Below are positions 1 to 11,249 of a DNA stretch of 64,000 nucleotides, one piece after another. A model generated the notes under the pieces. The model ran no database searches. It was not told the DNA's origin and saw only the letters and a program-made list of their open reading frames with translations. The DNA is from Struthio camelus (lineage: Eukaryota > Chordata > Aves > Struthioniformes > Struthionidae). The translations under genes were made by a program, and so were the position numbers. The first letter of the stretch is position 1. The number at the start of each line of letters is the position of its first letter. The stretch covers positions 52,311,112-52,375,111 of the forward strand of contig NC_090982.1 of the NCBI RefSeq assembly GCF_040807025.1. The letters are read 5' to 3'.

Positions 1-3000
1 AGTTTGAAATGGAAGGAAAAACACACTTACAAATTGTTTTCAGTATCAATATCAAAGTAATCTGGATATAAAAGTGCATAGTACCATGCATCAGTTCTTT
101 ATACGCTTACCTTACTGAGTCAAAAAGTACATTAGAGTCATTCAGTTGTTAGGACTGCAATAAACCACCAGGAATGTATATTACTCCACATACCGCCATT
201 TAGATTGAGCAGCACTGACCTGTTACTACAATATGGTTCTACGCTCCAACAGCTGCTGCTGTAATCATATGCCCTGTGGTAGGGATCTTGAGACTTTCGC
301 CAAGATCAAATAGATTATAGTTCTTTTATTTCAAGATACACTTGCATTTGATGCACAGTGCTGGGCATCTGACCCAAAACAGAAATGACATATGGTCAGT
401 TCTGCCCATCAATATAATCATGTGGCGAGATCATCTAATACCGCATACCCTCTGAGACTTCCTCATCTTGAATCTGGGACTATCAGTCCTCAGTAAGGTC
501 TGTAGGAGAAGCACAGGTTTTCCAGACTATTCACTTTATTCATCGGTTTTCACAATTAGACCATTCGTTCTTCTCATCTGGGCAAATTCTCACCCAGGCT
601 TCCCCAACAAGCTAATAGTTTGCTCTCTGAGCTCAGAAGTAGCAACAGAGAACCTCTTGTCTGAGAAATTTATTTTCAGGTCTCTCCCTTATAACGGTGG
701 CCCTGGTTCACTCCACTGTCCTTGCACTAGATCTAATGGGATGAACACCACACTGGAGAAGAGCTCTTTGGAAATTCTCTCTGAGCTGAGGACAGTTAAG
801 TTCCTGTCACAAAGGCTGCTTACAAGCACCACTTTCCCAGCCACTCGCCATTGCCCTAGATTTTTTCATATGTCATCAGGGACCATCTCAGAAGTCAAAA
901 TCGCATAACTGGAAAAAATGTTATTTCTGCGTACTTGATTGGTAGCATTAGGATGTTTTCCCTGTTTCACTGGTAAATGACTTGGATCGCATTCGGTTGA
1001 GCTGTCCATCATTAGACTATTTAAGAAAAGCTTCCTCAAGAAGTTTAATGGAAGAAATATATGAAGGAAAGGCTGAAAGAGTTTCTGAAGTGACAGCTGG
1101 CCCACAGTTTCAGAACGTCCCTTTGCGTCCCTATGTATACACTGCATATACACTGCAGTTCAGCACAGTGCCAACATCATGGACTTGTATTTGCCAGAGC
1201 CACACATTTTCAGAGTTTCTTGCCCAGGTACAAAAGCTCAGATGTTTTAAAATATGTTCCTCAGGTTATTTGAAAAATCTTCTTCATTAACAAATCTTTC
1301 AAAAAGTAACTGTCTTTCATGTAAGATGCACTAGAGGCCAACACAAAAAGTTAAGAGAGTAGTAGAGCGTGGACAAGATGCTTTCTGCCATGTTTACACT
1401 GATGTACATATGTATTTGGGAGGGAGAGTATTAACCTTGCACATTCAGACTTTCCAAAATTGCAGATTTCTTATTATTTCTGGATTATTTTGGAAGATGT
1501 TTTTCAGACTGCACACCAGCTTAAGCGAACCTTATTTCCAGCTTAGTAATGGCCAAGGAAATTCCTCACATCTTCCCGCTGACAAGGTATCTAAAAGACA
1601 GCAGTGAATAAGGAACCTGGAGATCATGCAAAAATTCCGATCTTTTTCGGACTATTTTCTTTTTTTCCATTCCTAGGTATTCCCTCAGTGTACAGTTTGT
1701 AAGAGGCCACACAGACATGAAAAATCCATTAGAAAGTAAACCTCCTACCCATCCCACCAAAGCCAGTTACAGACTTTGACAAGTTGGGAGATCTTGGAAA
1801 GATCAGTCCACTACTTCTTGTCTGTCAGGAACAATATTAAAAAATTAATTTGACATTTTTATAACAGTAAAATTGAACTACCTGCTTTCACTAAAATTAC
1901 AAAATATGCTAGACTTGAAATCCACTTCCATGTTTGAACTATTAAATATGTCCATTTGACCTGATACGCTCCAAACTTTTCAGAATCATCATGCATGCAT
2001 CACGAATGCAAAGTTACAGGGAAGCTGGTTCTGGATTGGCAAATTCAGCAGTGAGGGCCATCCAAATTCTAATTATGACTATAATTATAGTAGTTATTAT
2101 AGCAATAAATATAATTAGCATTAAAATTAGGAAAACACTCAAATGTAAAAATTTATCAGGGCATAAACTGTTTTTTTTTTTAAAACATCTTTCATTTATT
2201 TTTTTCTACGCTAATGATATCGTGAAGTACAGGTGATGGGGGTAACAGGTACCTAAATCTACTCTTGAAGCCACTAGTAGCATGTGAGAAACACTGGGCC
2301 CAATTAAATCAGTGAGAGCTTTTCTACTGGGAAACCAGATTTCACCATTCATTTGATTCTGTTTGGTTTTAAGGACACACAAGCATTGGTGTTCCTTATT
2401 CTCCACGGACTTCTAAAGCCAAATTTATGAATTGCTTAAAAAACAAACAAACAAAAAAAAAACACCCACTTATTTAGAGTAAGTATGCAAGAGTTGCACT
2501 TTCTAGCTAAAAAGAAGAAAGAGAGTACAATAAAAATCCTCTGAACAAGACTCCTACTTCTCTGTTTTTCACATAGTTTTCTGCAAGGGGAAAAAATTTA
2601 ACAGGTCTTTCTACTTAAGACAGGCTACTGAGACCAGACAGCAAGTCCTAGACTCTCAATTTGCCAGGCTGAAGATCCTAACTGGTGATCAGCACAGATT
2701 AGATCACTTCAAGCTCTTCAAAAGAGCTTGTTCTTTAAAGTAACTTTCTCCCTCCTAACAACAGTTCCATGAAAGTTATCACCCCCTTGTTAGAGTAACC
2801 ATTGCAGAATGAATGTAGAAGGTGGGATTTTCTTAACACATCGGGAAAGCAACTCAACAGAATTAATTATAACATCACACTATCACCCTTCTTTCCTCCT
2901 CTTAAAAACCACGTCCACAGAAACACACACAAAAGCCTCACATCAGGTAAAAACTAAGCTGAGAATACGTGTGGGTAATAAACTGCACAAAGTTGATGCT

Positions 3001-3100
3001 AAAAATCTTTTCCCACTTATCTTTTCAAAAACTACTGTCTGGGGCTTAGTCTCATACAGAACCTGAACTGCCTTCCAGTACACTTAAAGAACAGGTATGT
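1..3100. other. Non-coding stretch, no gene recognised
   Basis: This is AT-rich sequence with short open frames on both strands, none flanked by convincing splice sites and a protein-like translation together. A good minus-strand donor motif (AAG then GTAAGC) lies at about 105-114, but every frame upstream of it closes quickly, so at most it would serve a non-coding exon. I see no RNA gene or repeat that I can name. Confidence 0.5.
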
Positions 3101-3104
3101 AATC

Positions 3105-3520
3105 ACACAGAATCACAGAATGGTTGAGGTTGGAAGGGACCTCTGGAGATCATCTCGTCCAACCTCCCTGCTCAAGCAGGGTCACCTAGAGCGTATTGCC
3201 CAGGACCGCATCCAGACGGGTTTTGAGTATCTCCAGCGAAGGAGACTCCACTGCCTCTCTGGGCAACCTGTGCCACTGCTCTGTCACCCTCACAGTGAAG
3301 AAGTTTTTCCTCAGGTTCAGACGGAAATTCCTGTGGTTCAGTTTCTGCCCGTTGCCTCTTGTCCTGTTGCTGGGCACCACGGAGAAGAGACTGGCCTCAT
3401 CCTCTTGACATCCCTCCTTCAGATTCTTATGCACGTTGATGAGATCGCCTCTCAGTCTTCTCTTCTCCAAACTGAACAGGCCCAGCTCTCGCAGCCTTTC
3501 AATAGTAATTTTGTGAATGC
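3105..3520 (-). mobile_element. CR1 LINE, 5'-truncated copy with 3' UTR and ORF2 C-terminus
   Basis: This is the 3' end of a chicken-repeat-1 retrotransposon, the main LINE of birds and other reptiles. The low-coordinate edge shows the CR1 terminus: the octamer-like CACAGAAT repeats, then the diagnostic tail beginning GGTTGAGGTTGGAAGGGACC on the plus strand. On the minus strand the end of the reverse-transcriptase ORF is still readable without a stop. It contains LGLFSLEKRRLRGDLI, then SNRTRGNGQKL, then RLNLRKNFFTVRVTEQWHRL, and it stops after LGNTL. The upstream several kilobases of ORF2 are absent, as in most CR1 copies, which are truncated during insertion. The preserved frame suggests a fairly young insertion. 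It is not a host gene and cannot move by itself. Confidence 0.95.
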
Positions 3521-3559
3521 TGTACCCAGCCTGGTGTGGTATAAAGTCATAAGAGAGAG

Positions 3560-6500
3560 AGGTTAAGTAAAGAAGCTTTCTGGCATGGGTACACTTCTCC
3601 ACTTTAGTTGTTGTAAAAGCAAGTAGGAAGTAAGAAATTTTTTTCTGAATAAGAAACCAGTCAGTAAATATCACTGTCCTACAATATTTCCAAGGTATAC
3701 TTCAAGCACAGATGTTTTGCCAGGCCCAAAAGTCTAGATATCAAAGACATAAAATGGTTTACAGTGATTTAATTCATAAGGTTAATGTTGGGAAGATAGA
3801 AGAGACCATTAAGAGCAGCCTCTTTAAGCAGGCTGTGGGTGGATCCACTGGACATAGCAGAGTGCAGGGACTTAGTGGACTGCAAGTCTCCATCACCTTC
3901 AAAATTTCTTACAGAAAAACACAGGCAATAGTAAATGGGTACACACTTGATAAGCTACGCTTTACTTCCTATTTTTTGTTTTATCTTCTTGTTTTAAGAT
4001 CTTTCTTCATAAATGCAATTGTTCTAAACAATGATATTTTAAGAACTAGTCTGGTCCCTGAGTATAGGCATTACCTCCAGAGGAACAGACTGGCAGGTAT
4101 GAAACCTACATCAAGCAAGATGAAGTTGTCACAGTTATCACCCAGGGATCATGCAGGACATGGTACAGCATGAGAGAATCATAAGAAATCCCCTCTCCTC
4201 TCCATGAAGGAAAGGTGACGGCTCAAAATGCTTTCCAAGAAACTAGGAAGAAAGGGAAAGAGAGGACAACCGGTAGTCCCGTAAGTGTAAAAGCATCTTG
4301 TTACTAGTTATGCAGCCTGTAGCCTCTGGACTGCATTTATGATATGCCAATACCATACTTAGCACAATGATGTTTCCAGTCTAACTACTGTAAAAGAAAC
4401 AAAATAACCAGTAATTCAGGTGTACAGATAAAACAGGGGGTTATTTCACCCAAAAAACTGTTGGATATTGCTATAAAAGTTGCAGATGGTAGAACTAGAG
4501 CATTTATGTATGTACTAAATAACAACAAGAAAAGTCTCTTGAGTAACATCCTCTTCATGACAGAGTAATAAATTTCCTGCCTGTTATGAGAAATCCTATT
4601 ACTTTGTCATCTCAGACAGCAAAAATTGAATTCCAAATGATGCCTGTAAGCAGATCTCCATAAACAGCTGCATTTTTAAACCCAACTTCCTTTATATTTG
4701 AAGACAATCAAAATTTTCTGAGAGTTGGTGTACAGTTCATGCCCAAGAGAATAAAAGATTTATTATTTTCTCTTCAAACAGTTAGCCCTCCTGAGCAGCT
4801 AGATCATTACCGCACAGCTTTGCCCTACTGACTAGGAGCAGCCTCTCTCCGTTGGCTGCAAAATGAAGAGCCACAGCTGTCCCAGGAGGCACATTAAGAG
4901 GCACAGCAGCTCAGGGGAGTGCAACGCAGGAAACTTCCACACGCTCAAGGTGTAACATACGCTCCTCCCCATGACCATACAGCTCCAGCTCCATCCAGGA
5001 GAGCTTACAAGCTTCATCATGGCTTCTCCATTTCTTTTTCATGTTGGCTACTGGCGACACTAACTCTATGCAGTTCTCTATGGCCAGAAACAAAGATTAT
5101 GCTTGTGACTTCACAGGCCTGCGGGATGACAAAAGATGGAAGAAACTCCCTCCAGCTTCTTCCCAACAATCACGCCTTGGAGGAACGAGGCACAACTGAT
5201 CGCTTGGATGAGTAAACAGAAGAGCCTTTGTATTACTCTTGTATAAAAATGTTTGATGGTCTTCTAATGGCTTTTATTTGCATCCTCGTTTCTAAGGACG
5301 GAAGCTAATTTTGGGGGCTGGGAAGGAAGACTGTTCCTTACAGGCTAAGATCATTTATACCATGTTTCAACTCCCCAAAATTAGTATGTATTAAGCAAGT
5401 GAGTACAGAAGTGGAAAATGAGAATGCCACCACACTTTAACTACATAAAACAGCTTACTAAATAAACTTCATTGCCTAGGCACTGACAAGGCAGTATATG
5501 ATGACTCATGAAAGGAAACCAGCTCATTTAAAACTCTGACCTCTCCAAAATATTGCTAATTAGTCTTCTAGTAGTTTGATTAAACTATAAATTTATCCTG
5601 AAAGTCAAAAAAAAAAATACAAGTGATACACAGCTCTAAGTTTTAGCTAGGAATCCATCCAAATGACTAACGTCACCAGCAGCTGTGTGTACCCAAACTA
5701 CAAGAAAGCCTCAGTTACATGCATGCATTTATGTTTACAGTCTGAGGACCTTGTTCCTTTCACAGTTACATGGCTATGAACCAGGAGTAAATCCAGTAAA
5801 GTTAATGGAGCTATCTGTGAGTGAAAACGACACATTAAAGAGGAGACTCAGACACTGATCTCTGTGTAAATTGTTTTCCTAACCATTATGAAGAAAAGTT
5901 ACTGAGTTTTAGCATTTTCTGTGGTTATTTTGCATTTTGTAATTAGCTGTCAAGTGGCCACACTGGAGCAATGCTCTGTTAACTCCCTGTAAAAGTGTTA
6001 TACTTGTTCATCATATTAATCTTTTATTTGCACATTTTTATGTGTTTATGTTAAGCTTTTCAGGCAGGATATACCCCATTAATTTAATGATAAACATATT
6101 CCTTTGCATTAAGGCAAAGAGTCTGTGTTTGCACTTCCTACTGTTCACCAGTTACTGTGGGCAAGTAAGTAAAAGCTTTAGATCCACAACTCATGCAGAT
6201 TCCCGCAACTCAGGTTACAACGTGGGAGTGGACAGACTTAACTCTCCCTCCCCTTAGCAGTTACAATAGGTGGTCCGAGAGCGCTACAGCAGCACACGCA
6301 ACTTATTTCCAAATTGGATTCCTATGGAATCCATGAACAAAAGGGCAGGAGGAGCACAGAGAACGCCAAAAGACAACTGCAGTTCTACAGTCATAGTTCC
6401 AAATATTTTAGTATCTTCCTTTATGACTTCAGCAATGTTCTTTTAATATCATTCTGCTGCAAATAAAAAATATAAATTTCAATGTCTTCCTTATAAATAC
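3560..6500. other. Non-coding stretch, no gene recognised
   Basis: Several open frames of 60-150 codons are present, the longest at 3,712-4,173 on the plus strand. None shows a recognisable family, a start context and splice sites together. I see only short A and T runs. Confidence 0.45.
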
Positions 6501-6520
6501 TGACATCCTCAGCAACTTAC

Positions 6521-6614
6521 CAGCTGGGATGCACCATTTAAACACACACCACAGCCTTCTGCTAGTGAAGGTAACAAAAACAATGCAGCACAGATTGCTG
6601 CCTCCTATGGGGAC
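6521..6614 (-). other. Possible spliced exon, minus strand, coding status unknown
   Basis: On the minus strand a pyrimidine-rich acceptor (TTTTCATCTTGCCCAG) precedes 94 bases that end at a strong donor, CTG followed by GTAAGT. Only one of three frames is open. It begins VPIGGSNLCCIVFV and is rich in Cys, Phe and Trp, which is not clearly protein-like. No partner exon with a matching phase was found, so this may be an exon of a long non-coding RNA or chance. Confidence 0.2.
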
Positions 6615-7342
6615 CTGGGCAAGATGAAAATAGGACACCGCCCAATGATTTTTTGCCTTCATTTGCTGATGGCAGATAAATTGCGAGGAATTCTGAGCCC
6701 TATACCAGGCTCCGAGAAGAATGTGATCTAACTGGAAATAAGAAATTTTTCTGTTTGATGTTTTAAGGCTAATTCCTCTGTTCTCTTTTCTGACAAACCA
6801 CTTCTGCCAAAGAACTTACTTTTTTTAACGGCTTACCAAGTCATCTGTTTTGACTTGACACAGGAACAGTCCTGCAGCACTCACACAAACTGTGAGTGTA
6901 AGAAGTAGTTTATGAGTCTGAAGCTTTCCTGCTGTAAGCCACTGTCTTCCAGCCAAAACCAGCAACCAAGCAGACACGGCTCTTGCTTCCTTTCATTTGA
7001 AAGGAGCCCCAACCCACGCTGCATAAGGTTAGGGACTCTAACCTTGTCTTCTGGTCCCTTTTTTGGACTGTTTTACCATGTTACTGTACTTGCACAAGAG
7101 TTTGGATTAAGCGTGTGCTAGAATGAAGGAGACCATCAGAACCCCCGCAGTGTCTCAAGATCACGTGTTAAAAATGAGGAAAAACCCGCAGTTCGCACTC
7201 AGGTTTTCTACGCCAGGTCTGGTCTCTTTTTCAGTTTATCTCCCAGACTTCTTTATATTCTCTCCTTGTCACTGATCCAGTTTGTCTCCTGCTCAGGTTA
7301 ACCTGGTTCTTTGTCTCACTGTATGCTTACATTGCAAAACAA

Positions 7343-7359
7343 TTTTTTTTTTTTTTTTT
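7343..7359. repeat. Poly(T) run, 17 bases
   Basis: This is an uninterrupted T homopolymer with no recognisable retroposed body on either side. Confidence 0.9.
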
Positions 7360-7814
7360 GCTTTAGACCTGTTCTGGAAATCCATTTAATACTTTAGCTG
7401 AACTTTTTCAGATCTCTCTTTGAAACTAGACATCCAATATGGAAGACTTTAGCCAAAAAGATTAAACTTGGTAACAGTCACAACCAGGAACTCTTGCGCA
7501 ACTTCTTAACAGACAATATGGTCAGGTCAGGCTGTAATACAAGTTAGGGAAGCACTGGAGAAGTACTAGGAGAGAGTAATTTTTTTATTGTTTAAGGTAG
7601 ATTCGCTTCTGAGGGAGAAATGTTTCTTCAGCATCCCAAAGCCCTATTCTTTTTAAAGATGTTCTTCATAATCTATGTTGTTAAACTTATATGTTATTTA
7701 AACAGAGCTGTGAGAGCGCTGACTTCCCTTTTCAATTGACAATAAATTTAAACTAAACCACCTACAGCCTGAAGATTCACATGTGGCCTGGTTGCCAAGA
7801 AGGATGGACAGGCT

Positions 7815-7835
7815 AAAAAAAAAAAAAAAAAAAAA
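7815..7835. repeat. Poly(A) run, 21 bases
   Basis: This is an uninterrupted A homopolymer. The sequence upstream has no recognisable retroposed gene or SINE, so it is listed as a simple repeat only. Confidence 0.9.
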
Positions 7836-8806
7836 GCGCTCCCTCAGCTTCCCCCTCCTTCTTGCACACACCAGCAGTACCATATACAGTCGCTATACTA
7901 CATGTCAAGGTGTTAAGAAGGTAGATCTCTCAGTCAAGCGATGCCAACTCTATGTTTTCAATAGTCCAAAGGTAGTAACACTTCTATCTTCATGCACACT
8001 GAAATAAAACAAAGTTGTTACTGATCCTCCTGACAGTTTCTCTTGCCTACAGTCTGTAAGCAGTAACTGGATAAAATGCAAATACATTCATGATTTATTT
8101 TCCCACTTTTATCTCTTGTGATTTTGATCTTACTCGATAATGCGTTGTCGTGACTTTACTTTAACCAAAGCCAGCAGAAACTCTTTTGAATTATAGTCGG
8201 TTTATAACAATGTCCTCATAACTCTTTCGTAAATGAATGATTCTTGTGAATGCCTCCATTCTAACAAGCAAGCAGATAAGTGCATTTCAAGACACTTCCT
8301 TTGTCAATCTGCTCCTAGAACATACTTGATTTCAAAGAGCTCTCTAGAATGAGCATTTTATTAAAGACAAACCATCCCAGACATCATGCAGTGTGGCAAG
8401 TCTTGAAATAGGGCGACATATGGCTCCAGCGCGTTCACCATCTCTAGCTTCCTTGCTGCACGTTCAACAGAGCACTGCGGCTTTTATCCTGCTCCCTAAA
8501 TTAGATGCATGAATATACCAACTGGCAGAGAAGTTGCATGTGGGGCTAAGAAACTTGGATGGTATTATCAGTGGCAGAGAGAAGTAGGAAGAAGTGGTTC
8601 ATAGGAAGGTTAAAACTTCTTTACGGGTTTATGGTATCCAACCTCTGTACAGTTTTATGGGCATCCAACTGTTCTGCTCCTTCTCTAAGGTTGCTAGCTC
8701 AGAGTGTATGGAGTCCAAGAAATAGCAACTAATCGATGAACTATTATCTGGCAACAATTCACTCTGTCCAAAATAGTTCAAACGCAATAACCTTCCAAGC
8801 ATTCTA

Positions 8807-8807
<1 letters not shown>

Positions 8808-8838
<31 letters not shown>

Positions 8839-8845
8839 GGGGGGG
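8808..8845. repeat. Poly(G) tract: 30 G, one A, then 7 G
   Basis: A run of 30 consecutive G residues is followed by a single A and seven more G. The surrounding sequence is AT-rich. Such a tract can form G-quadruplexes and is prone to polymerase slippage, so its true length in the genome may differ from the length shown. Confidence 0.95.
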
Positions 8846-9805
8846 AAGAACCTAAAAAACCTTTGTCAGAAATTTTAGAAAAGGTTGAGGACGTGCTTCA
8901 CAGAGCAAGAGACAACCAGGAGAGTGTATTTAGGAGCTGGCTGATTGAGTTCATGTGGAATTTTGTTGTCAGCAATGATGATTTTAATTGAGAAGTGAGC
9001 AGTGTTTGAAGGTACGTCACACAGCATCTGTTGTGCTTTTTCAGATCTGTAGACCAGGCTTTTCCAAACTTTTCTGCAAGTCACACATTGCTTGGCCCAG
9101 AACAAAGAACATTCCACCAACATTTGGCAATGCTCAGAGACAGCAATGGCAAAAGAATGTGGAAAATTTGTGTTGGAGATGCCATTTTACATCCATTTCC
9201 ACAGTACTAAACTTCTTCCAATAAGTGTAAGAGGAATAAGGAAGTTTTGCCTACACTGAGGTAATGTAATACCTTTTGGCTGAGTTCCACCACTGGTTCA
9301 TTTTCATCTATACAACAGTTTTTCTTCCTTGTTTTATTATCTCATCAGTGAAAACATATTAGAACATGACATTGAATTTATTCCTAGGAAAGAATACAGT
9401 ATTTTTATTAAAAAAAAAAAAATCACTTAAAAGTAGGACTCTCTGTTTTGGGGTGGTTGGTTTTCTACTTGGGTTTTTCACTTTATGAAAATAGCAAATA
9501 AAAAGGTAGTTCAGTTCAACAGAAGCTGGACTGGGCTCTTCTAAAGAATTGAAATAGTTTTTAATTCCAGCACCCTGGTTACCAAAGAAAAACTTTGTCA
9601 TGAGATAAAAATCTGCGTACGTAACCGGTGTGCAAATACTGCCGACAGCTATGCTGACAGCTTTTTAAATACTTATCGTGCCTCTCAAAAGCGCACATTA
9701 TGGTCCTAAAGTGAAAGGAACTGGGCTTGGAAAACAATAATAAGACTACATTATTGTTTCAAATATTAAGCCTAAAGCGGTCACACTTCAACTGCAGCAT
9801 GAGAT

Positions 9806-9827
9806 GCTAACATTAATTAATGTTAGC
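9806..9827. repeat. Perfect 22-bp palindrome with TTAATTAA core
   Basis: The two 11-base halves are exact reverse complements around the centre of ATTAAT, with GCTAACATTAA as the left half. The core holds overlapping TAAT elements on both strands, the kind of sequence bound by homeodomain proteins. No adjacent gene gives it a defined role. Confidence 0.8.
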
Positions 9828-10295
9828 TTCCTCAATTGGAAGAGGCCAATGAGAAACCAGAAATAACTACAGTCTTTTCACCACATTATCTTTTGTCTAT
9901 TTTCCCTTCTTTTGAAACTCTCTCCATTGACTTCCATGTCCCTCGGATCAGGTCTATTCTATTCACACTGACACAACAGAATTTGCCAAAGTGGAAACTT
10001 AAGAAAAATCATCTGAGTATGTCTTTTGCTGAAATCCTGGGGATATACACAACTAAGTGGCAACACTCACCAATATTTCTGAGAAAGGAAATTAGAGATC
10101 AATGAGCCATTGATAATCTGAGTCACTGACAGCTGACAGCTTTAATTATCTAGTCACCAGTACAGCTGCAGCATGTTGTGCACTTTCACTGAAGCACAGA
10201 CTGACAGGAACCAGCTGACATCTGTAGTCCACTGTATGTCATGTCACTCATTCATCATATCATTAGTATTTATTCTGAGTGGACTTTTTACTCAG

Positions 10296-10438
10296 TATCG
10301 AACAAAATTGAAACAAACAAACAAAACCCCAGCCTCCGAATCGTTTGTCCAAGCCGTCAGCAGAATTCCTAATTTGTCTGCGTTAGCTTTCAAGTCTTCT
10401 GAACGTGATTTTACGTCACAGATTCTGCTCACATCAAG
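10296..10438 (+). CDS. Candidate internal coding exon, unidentified protein
   Basis: An acceptor with a pyrimidine-rich run (GGACTTTTTACTCAG) is followed by 143 bases open in one frame and a donor (ACATCAAG then GTGCGA) that is usable but not strong. The translation starts YRTKLKQTNKTP and includes SFVQAVSRIPNLSALAF and ERDFTSQILL. It uses several CpG-containing codons, which is unusual for intronic bird DNA. It ends two bases into a codon, and the candidate exon at 11,118 supplies one base in an open frame. I do not recognise the protein. The alternative is chance, because open frames of this size are common in the window. Confidence 0.35.
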
Positions 10439-11067
10439 GTGCGAAGCTCTCATCTTTCTGATTCATTTTTAAGAACAGATAAAGTGACATGCCCTGAATT
10501 AAAGCCTTTCATTCTTTTCCCGACACAGCGGGTCAACCCTTTAAGGTTTACAGCAGCTTCTCTTGTTCTCAAATGTGTATTACCAAGGAAGTTGCCTGAG
10601 AAGGGAAGAAAAAAGTCTTTTCTGACAAAGGCTTTGATATCTCTGAATCCTTGTAGTGTTCCAGCTCCTCAAACTTTGTACATTATCATCCTGGGCATGT
10701 GCATCCTTCACTGACTTTGAGCTCCTGCCACAAATGAAAGAAAAGCATCTGAAAGAGCTGTGAAAACTCACTGTCCTAGCGCTCCTGACAAAAACTGTCT
10801 GGCATGTAGCTGATTTGTACACGGAAACAGCTGACACTTTTGCATTAGTCAATAATGAAAAAGACACTTATATTTAGTATTCAGACTGAGGCAAGAACTG
10901 GAACTTGACAAACCTTCCCCTAGCCTGCTGGCATTCTTCCCCTTCTTCCTCACACACACCACTGCGCACTAACAACAGAGTCCTTAAATGCTCAAACAGG
11001 ACATGGTGCACTGACAGATTCAAATCCGTAGTGACGGATCCCCAATTTTCTGATATTCTGACCTGCT

Positions 11068-11113
11068 AAGTTGAAGAAGAGGCTATTACTAAGGTGAAGA
11101 AGAGGCTATTATT
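11068..11113. repeat. Direct tandem duplication, 23-bp unit x 2
   Basis: Two adjacent 23-base copies of a GAAGAAGAGGCTATTA-containing unit differ at two positions. The second copy runs into the TTATTTCAG acceptor of the next candidate exon, so the duplication may have shaped that splice site. Confidence 0.85.
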
Positions 11114-11117
11114 TCAG

Positions 11118-11244
11118 ACTCAGTTTTAACAGCAGCAGAAGAGAAAGCATGAGCAGAATGGAAACAGAGAAAGCTAGTCGGAAGAACAGAAAGCCAAGGT
11201 TTCAAACCACATATATAGACAGAAACAGACCAGAAAGAGATTGA
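11118..11244 (+). CDS. Candidate coding exon, possibly terminal, basic Ser/Arg-rich
   Basis: It follows the acceptor GGCTATTATTTCAG. Its first base completes the codon left open by the exon ending at 10,438, giving LLTS-R-LSFNSS across the junction. The frame then reads SRRESMSRMETEKASRKNR and KPRFQTTYIDRN before a TGA at 11,242-11,244. The peptide is strongly basic. The only internal donor candidate (CCAAG then GTTTCA at 11,198) is poor, so it is drawn as a possible last coding exon. The phase match has about a one-in-three chance of arising at random. Confidence 0.3.
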
Positions 11245-11249
11245 CTAGC

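Noticed and set aside
3120..3674. 148- and 162-codon frames at 3.1-3.7 kb
   Set aside because: These are the CR1 ORF2 end (minus strand) and its antisense shadow. They are annotated as a mobile element, not host genes.
3712..4173. 153-codon plus-strand open frame
   Set aside because: The composition is unremarkable, with no splice or promoter context. Its only neighbour is a CR1 copy.
9040..9140. Possible old DNA-transposon or SINE relic around the CCAGGCTTTTCCAAACTT string
   Set aside because: It resembles the start of some old interspersed repeats but is too short and diverged to assign by eye.
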